Assembly (NCBI GenBank): GCA_027019405.1
Contig: JALUWO010000269.1
Span: 1 to 45,716 of the forward strand
DNA from: Candidatus Altimarinota bacterium
GTDB lineage: Bacteria > Patescibacteriota > Gracilibacteria > BD1-5 > UBA6164
Length of the DNA: 45,716 nt
Direction: 5' to 3'
Positions 40,479-45,716 of this stretch are shown piece after piece (the first letter of the stretch is position 1; the number at the start of each line of letters is the position of its first letter). The translations under genes and the position numbers were made by a program. Below the pieces are notes generated by a model, which had not been told where the DNA came from, did not search any database, and was given only the letters and a program-made list of their open reading frames with translations.

Positions 40479-43274
40479 ATGTTTAAGAAAATTATTACAT
40501 ATTTGTTTGTATTTTTTTTATTTAGTTTTTATTTTAATTCTTATGCAAAGTGAGATATTCTTGATAATAATATAAAAATTCAGTCTTGATTGGAGAAAAT
40601 AAAAGATTGATTGTGATATACTTGTGTAAAAGAAGATTGTAAAATAAATCTAGATACTATTTGATATACAGATAAAGATTATAATTGTGTTTGGGATTTT
40701 TGATGATGAATTTTTAGAACAAAAAATACAGATAAGAAATGTAATCCTTGATATATTAGTTATAAAAAATGAAAATATGAAATTAAATTAACTATATTAG
40801 ATAAAAAAACTTCTGAAAATATATTAAATCAAAAACTTATTATTTTTAATTGATATATTAATAAAAAGGAAAAAACAGATATAAAAAACTTAAAACAAAA
40901 TACATATTCTCAAGAAATATCTTTAGAAGATAGTGATATAGAGAAAAATGAAATTAAAGAAGATAATTTGATTAAAAAAGAAGAGGTAACAAAACAAGAT
41001 AAAAATAATAATTGGGGTAAACAGGTAGATGCTAAAAATCAAATAACTAAATCAAAAATAAAAGAAATTAAAACTGAAATTATAGTTCAATCATGATTAG
41101 ATTATAATAAATGAAATATTTGGAAATGTAAAAAAGAAGATTGTAAAATAAATTTAATAGCAAGTTGAGTAATAGATAAAAATTATAATTGTGTTTGGAA
41201 TTTTTGATGATGAATTTTTAAAACAAAAGACACAGATAAAAAATGTAATCCTTGATATGTAGCTTATGAAACTTGAAATTATAATATAAACTTAAAAGTT
41301 TTTTCAAAAAATAATGATATTTTATATAATACTTGAATTATTATACAAAATATTTCTAAAAAAATTGAAAATAAAGTAGTTTGAGAAAATATACAAAAAA
41401 ATATTTGAGTAAATAATAATAATGTTCAAACAAATAACAATATAAAAGAAAAAATAAATAATCTACCAATTGCAAAAATAAGATTACAATGAAGATTGGC
41501 TTCTTATAAAAAAGTAATTTGAAATAAAATAATTTGTAACTGAGTATCAAAGTGTAGTATAAATTTTACATGAGAAGATAGTATAGATGATGATAAAAAA
41601 TCTTTGAAATATATATGGAATTTTTGAAATAATCAAAGTTTTATTTGAGCTAATCCTAGAAGTATTTATTTCCAAACTTGAAAATATAAGGTAGAATTAA
41701 AGGTTATAGATAATAAAAACCAAGAATCAAAAGCTTATTTTTATATTGAAGTTATAGGTAAAAAAAGGGAATCATTAGTTCCTGTAATATCTATTAATAA
41801 AAATATTTTCAAAAATATAAAAATATCTTGAGTATTGCCAAATAATAAATGAAAAGATACAAGAGAATTTATAGAATTGATAAATAATTGAAATTCTAAA
41901 ATAAATCTTAAATGAGTTATATTAAAGGATAATTCAAAACAATTTATTATAAAAGATGATTTATTTGTATATCCAAATAGAAAAAAGAGATTTTATAAAA
42001 GAATTACAAAATTAAGTTTATGAAATAAAAAAGATTGAGTATTTCTTTATTATAATGATAAATTATTAGATAATTTATCTTGGGATTTTAGTATACCAGA
42101 TGATTTTATGTTAACTCATGAAAATATAGATTTGCCTTTTGAAAAAGTAAAAGTTTTAAGAGTAGTTGATTGAGATACTATACAAATATTATTTACAAAT
42201 AATAGAAAAATAAAAGTTAGATTTTTATGAATAGATACCCCTGAGACAAAAGATCCAAGGAAAACTGTCCAATTTTATTGAAAACAAGCTTCAGAGTTTA
42301 CTAAAAAAAGTTTAGAATGAAAATATGTTTATTTAGAGTATTCAAAACAAAATTTATCTTGAAAATATAATAGGTTACTTGCTTATGTTTATTTAGATAA
42401 GAATAAACAAAATAATTTTAATAAAATTTTAGTTGAAAAATGATATGCTAGAGTATATATAAAATATCCTTTTAAATATGAAAAAGAGTTTTTAAAATCT
42501 CAAATAAAAGCAAAAAAACAAAAACTTTGAATCTGGCAAGATAGAAATATAAAAAAAGAAGTTTTAAAGATACAAAAAGAAGAGAAAGTTAATAAAATAA
42601 AGAATATAAAAGCTAATATAGATATAAATTATGAAAATATTTATAATGATTTATGATTTATTCCTGATTATAAAAATAAACAAAAAGAAATATATTTACC
42701 TAAAAAATATATTAATAATACTTTAATAGTAAAAAATATAAATAATTTATCAAAATCTATAAAATATAAAGTTATAAAAAATAAAAAATCATTAAAAATA
42801 ATTTGATTTTCAGATAAGTATAAAGATTTAATAATAAATTTTCAAAATAAAAATTATAATGTAAAAGTAGTAAAAGGTAATAAATTTATTTTGAAACTAG
42901 ATAAAGTATTGCCTGGAACTTATAAAATATATTTTTATTGATTAAATAAAGAAAAGGAAAAAATTTTTATAAGAGAATCAAGAAAGGTTATTCTAGATAA
43001 AAATTACATTGATACTATGAATAGTTATGATAAAAAAATAATAACTAAAAAAACTAAAATAAATATATCATCAAAAAATATTATAAAAAAGGATAAAAAT
43101 ATATTTACTAAAAATAATATTTTAAAAAATATTGATTCATTTCAAAAATCTAAAGATAAATATATCAGTTTATTTGATATAAAGTGATTTATTTTAGATA
43201 TACTTATTTGATTATTATTTATGTTATTTACTTTTTTAGTTTTATTTAAGAAAAATATTTTGCAAAATAATTAG
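40479..43274 (+). CDS. Surface-anchored thermonuclease with PKD-like and lamin-tail domains
   Basis: Length 931 aa. Signal peptide 1-23 (N-S-Y-A). Two near-identical Cys-containing PKD-like units (about 35-105 and 200-275: E-D-C-K-I-N-L, Y-N-C-V-W-[DN]-F-G-G-G-I-F, K-K-C-N-P-G-Y), a third at about 335-430, then a lamin-tail-like unit (E-F-I-E-L-I-N-N-G, about 431-495). The SNase domain spans about 556-690: V-V-D-G-D-T, V-R-F-L-G-I-D-T-P-E-T and Y-N-R-L-L-A-Y-V-Y hold the catalytic Asp, Arg, Glu, Arg. A C-terminal membrane helix at about 903-925 followed by K-K anchors it. Likely cuts external DNA or RNA to feed nucleotide salvage. Confidence 0.88.
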
Positions 43275-43286
43275 TTTCTATATAAT
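43259..43286 (+). promoter_or_regulatory. Promoter of the SAM riboswitch-metK transcript
   Basis: TTTGCA, 16-base spacer, TATAAT, partly inside the 3' end of the nuclease gene; transcription would start near 43293, just before the riboswitch. Confidence 0.5.
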
Positions 43287-43304
43287 TATTTTACTTGATT
43301 ACAA

Positions 43305-43410
43305 ATATATCAAGAGAGAGTGGAGGGAATAGGCCCTTTGAAACTCCAGCAACCTGCCTTGTCAAAGAAGTAAGGTGCTAAATCCTACCTTTTATAGGAA
43401 AGATGTTTTT
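43305..43410 (+). ncRNA. SAM-I (S-box) riboswitch
   Basis: Conserved S-box core: ATCAAGAGAGAGTGGAGGGA, GGCCC, TGAAACTCCAGCAACC and AAGGTGCTAAATCC, in the right order and spacing. Binding of S-adenosylmethionine should control the downstream terminator and hence metK. The 3' part AGGAAAGAT (about 43397-43405) plus the following T run can pair with AAAAAATCTTTCCT (43477-43490) as the antiterminator. Confidence 0.93.
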
Positions 43411-43477
43411 TATATATTCAAATAAGTTTTGTATAACTTTATTTTGATTTTTTCTTTTATTTAATAGAAAAATACTA

Positions 43478-43509
43478 AAAAATCTTTCCTAAAAAAAGGA
43501 AAGATTTTT
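43478..43509 (+). terminator. Riboswitch-controlled terminator before metK
   Basis: AAAAATCTTTCCT pairs with AGGAAAGATTTTT 21 bases before the metK ATG. Its 5' arm is also complementary to the riboswitch 3' end, so the two folds exclude each other: an OFF switch when SAM is high. Confidence 0.85.
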
Positions 43510-43529
43510 ATTTATTATAATTTTAAAAT

Positions 43530-44657
43530 ATGAAATATTATATAACTTCTGAAAGTGTTACTAGCTGACATCCTGATAAATTAGCTGATAGAATAAGTGA
43601 TTCTGTTCTTGATGCTTGTTTGCAACAAGATCCAGATTCTAGAGTAGCTTGTGAAACTCTAGTTACTACTTGAACTGTTATTGTTAGTTGAGAAATAACA
43701 ACAAAAGCAAAAGTTAATTATACTGATTTAGTTAGAGAAACAATTAAAGAGATTTGATATAATGAGCCAGAAGCTTGTTATAATTGAGATGAAGTATGAG
43801 TACATTTACTTATAAATACACAATCACCAGATATAGCTCAAGGTGTTGATACTGGTTGAGCTTGAGATCAATGAATAATGTATGGTTATGCTACAAATGA
43901 GAGTGATAATTATTTACCTCTTCCAATAAATTTAGCTCATAAACTTGCTAAAAAGCTTCAAGAAGTTAGAGAAGATTGAACTTTACCTTATTTATTACCA
44001 GATGGTAAAACTCAGGTTACAGTAGAATTTGAAAATCACAAACCTGTTAGAGTAGATACTATAGTTATATCAAATCAACATAGAGCAAGTGTTTCTCAAG
44101 AAGAATTAAAAGATGGAATTAGAGAGTATGTTATAAAAACAGTTTTAGGTGATATGATAGATTTAGAAACTATTTTACATATAAATCCAACAGGTAAATT
44201 TGTAATAGGTTGACCAAAAGGAGATTGTTGACTTACAGGTAGAAAAATAATTATTGATACTTATGGTTGAGTTGGAAGACATTGAGGTTGAGCTTTTTCT
44301 TGAAAAGATCCTTCAAAAGTAGATAGAAGTTGAGCATATATTGCTAGGTATTTAGCTAAAAATATTGTTGCATCATGAGTTTGTGATAGAGCTGAAATAC
44401 AACTTTCTTATGCAATTTGAATTGTAGAGCCAACTTCTATATATATTGATTGTTTTGGAACAGAAAAAGTTGAGAGAAAGAAAATAATTGAAACTATTGA
44501 AAATAATTTTGATTTATCTCAAAGTGGAATTATAAAAAAATTAGATTTAAAAAAACCAATTTATAAAAAAACTACAAGTTATGGTCATTTTGGTAGAGAT
44601 GATGTAAGTTGGGAAAAATTAGATAGTGTTGAATTATTTAAAGAATTATTAAAATAA
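43530..44657 (+). CDS. metK: S-adenosylmethionine synthetase
   Basis: Length 375 aa. S-E-S-V-T-S-G-H-P-D-K-L-A-D (start region), G-E-I-T-T-K-A, G-A-G-D-Q-G-I-M-Y-G-Y-A, G-G-P-K-G-D-C-G-L-T-G-R-K, D-T-Y-G-G and [16 protein letters not shown]. Makes SAM from methionine and ATP. Its control by a SAM-I riboswitch agrees with its function. Many conserved glycines are TGA. Confidence 0.97.
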
Positions 44658-44670
44658 ACTTGAAAAATAT

Positions 44671-44704
44671 ACAAAGTCTATATAGTTTAATATATAGACT
44701 TTTT
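44671..44704 (+). terminator. Terminator of metK
   Basis: AAAGTCTATATA, GTTTAA loop, TATATAGACTTTTT. Confidence 0.75.
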
Positions 44705-44723
44705 ATAAAATATATTTTTAATA

Positions 44724-45527
44724 ATGAATAATACTTTTAAATCATTTCAATTAGCTTGTGATGTTATTTCTTGAGTAATAGATAATAGAAATATAGAAAA
44801 TCCAATTGATGCTAGATATAATTCAAAAAGAACTTCTAGAAGATTTTTTGAAACATTGTATGATAAATATAAAATAAATTTTTCATATAATTTTTGATTA
44901 GAATCTTTTAAAAAGTATCCTGATATAATAGAATCAATAAAAAATTATATTTCTACATGAAAAATAGAAAAAAACTTACCAAAATTATGGTTATGAAATC
45001 ATCAAGCTTTTTGATTAGAGGCTTTATGAGCTTATGATTATTTTCCTATTGATTGAAAAATAGTTTTAAAAGATGAGTTACTTACTCCACCTTTATTTTG
45101 AGCTTGAATAAAATCTATAGATCCTATAGTTTATTATAGATGAGAAATAAATGCTGAAGATAGAAGAAATGCAGCTATAAAAACTACTATATTAGAAAAA
45201 AATGCAGTTTTAATTTATCCAGAGTGAACAAGATCAAAAGATTGAAGAATAAGATGATTTGATTATAAAAAATATAAAGCTTGATATGATATTATAACTA
45301 ATTTAGCTAATGAAGTTAATTCACAAGTGGCTATTATTACAAGTGATACTTTTGATGCCCTTCCAAATACATTAGAAGAAAGTTTAGTTTTTATGTGAGA
45401 TTTAAATTCTTGAAATATAACTTTTACTATTGATATAATTGATGCTAGTTTATATGAAAATATAAGAGAATTTAACAATGATGTAAAAAATATTTTAGAA
45501 ACTAATTTAAAAAAGAATTTATATTAA
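44724..45527 (+). CDS. PlsC-like acyltransferase
   Basis: Length 267 aa. L-G-N-H-Q-A-F-G-L-E-A-L stands where PlsC enzymes have N-H-x-S-x-x-D; here the acid is Glu and one residue later, which is unusual. P-P-L-F-G-A-G-I and Y-P-E-G-T-R-S-K-D-G match later blocks of the family. Predicted to move acyl groups to lysophospholipids or similar acceptors, useful to a cell that remodels host lipids. No membrane helix is obvious. The atypical first block lowers certainty on activity. Confidence 0.75.
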
Positions 45528-45544
45528 AATAAATTTTATTGTTT

Positions 45545-45574
45545 ATAAATAGAGCTTTAAAAGTTCTATTTTTT
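45545..45574 (+). terminator. Terminator of the acyltransferase gene
   Basis: AAATAGAGCTT, TAA loop, AAGTTCTATTTTTTT (one G-T pair). Confidence 0.7.
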
Positions 45575-45606
45575 TATTAATTATTTTTTTACCATTTTTC
45601 TTCAAA

Positions 45607-45716
45607 AAAACTTTTGACAAAACAAGTAAAAACTATAGATTTGTTTTGCTTTAGAAAAAGAAGCAAAAAATAAGAAAGAGAAGAAAATAAAAAAAGTATA
45701 AAAAACTTTTGACAAA
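45607..45716 (+). promoter_or_regulatory. Gene-free end of window with two TTGACA boxes
   Basis: AACTTTTGACAAA occurs at 45609-45621 and again at 45704-45716, each containing a perfect -35 TTGACA (45614, 45709). Between them is a weak hairpin (TTTTGCTTT / AAAGAAGCAAAA). No ORF is supported. The second box probably belongs to a gene beyond the window. Confidence 0.4.

Noticed and set aside
1-45716. CRISPR arrays, insertion sequences, integrases, prophage genes
   Set aside because: No regularly spaced repeats, transposase or integrase motifs, or phage structural genes seen on either strand.

Overview
Organism. Translation only makes sense if TGA is read as glycine: more than 30 genes run open through many in-frame TGA codons that fall on conserved glycines (EngB G-R-S-N-V-G-K-S, SecA, MetK, RpoD, the DnaJ G/F region), and the window carries a tRNA with anticodon UCA and glycine-type features (34350-34428, minus strand). 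This is genetic code 25, known from the candidate phyla Absconditabacteria (SR1) and Gracilibacteria. Base composition is extremely AT-rich, genes are densely packed, Shine-Dalgarno sequences are almost absent, and many stop codons lie inside terminator hairpins shared by convergent genes. Small epibiotic or predatory Patescibacteria/CPR bacteria fit this picture.

Layout. 1-4100 is an accessory block: a near-identical promoter-proximal leader plus signal peptide occurs twice (1-208 and 1663-1869), each time in front of a different secreted cysteine hydrolase (an Amidase_6-type enzyme and a C39-like peptidase). A third, decapitated C39-like gene follows. Each hydrolase gene is followed by a small lipoprotein or membrane-anchored protein. 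The hydrolases use no TGA for glycine and have good Shine-Dalgarno sequences; their partners use TGA for nearly every glycine. The promoter of the second unit has a G10 tract between -35 and -10, the classic layout of a phase-variable promoter. This block is the most likely novel system: a switchable, cassette-like secreted effector/immunity array written in two genetic codes.

4076-20600 is mostly core: a multi-pass membrane protein, EngB, a Kazal/GH5-like secreted protein split at an A10 tract, DnaN, a C-terminal-only PriA, a candidate small RNA, DnaJ, DnaG, three related hypothetical genes, Tmk, a YraN-type nuclease, a lipoprotein, a cupin-like protein, a flavodoxin-fold oxidoreductase, glutamate dehydrogenase and a kinase-like protein.

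20650-34430 holds FolD, several envelope proteins (PEGA-like, beta-propeller, FecR-like, PKD), a TtcA-type PP-loop protein, SecA, RuvA, a small basic protein and tRNA-Gly(UCA). 34571-45527 holds Frr, RpoD, a HExxH enzyme of the peptide beta-hydroxylase type, a large surface protein, a surface-anchored staphylococcal-nuclease-like protein, a SAM-I riboswitch with metK, and a PlsC-type acyltransferase.

How they fit. The housekeeping genes cover replication, translation, export, one-carbon and methyl-donor metabolism. The secreted and surface genes (hydrolases, Kazal/GH5 protein, nuclease, PKD and beta-propeller proteins) fit a cell that lives attached to another bacterium and digests or competes at that contact. 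That lifestyle is inferred from known relatives, not shown directly here.
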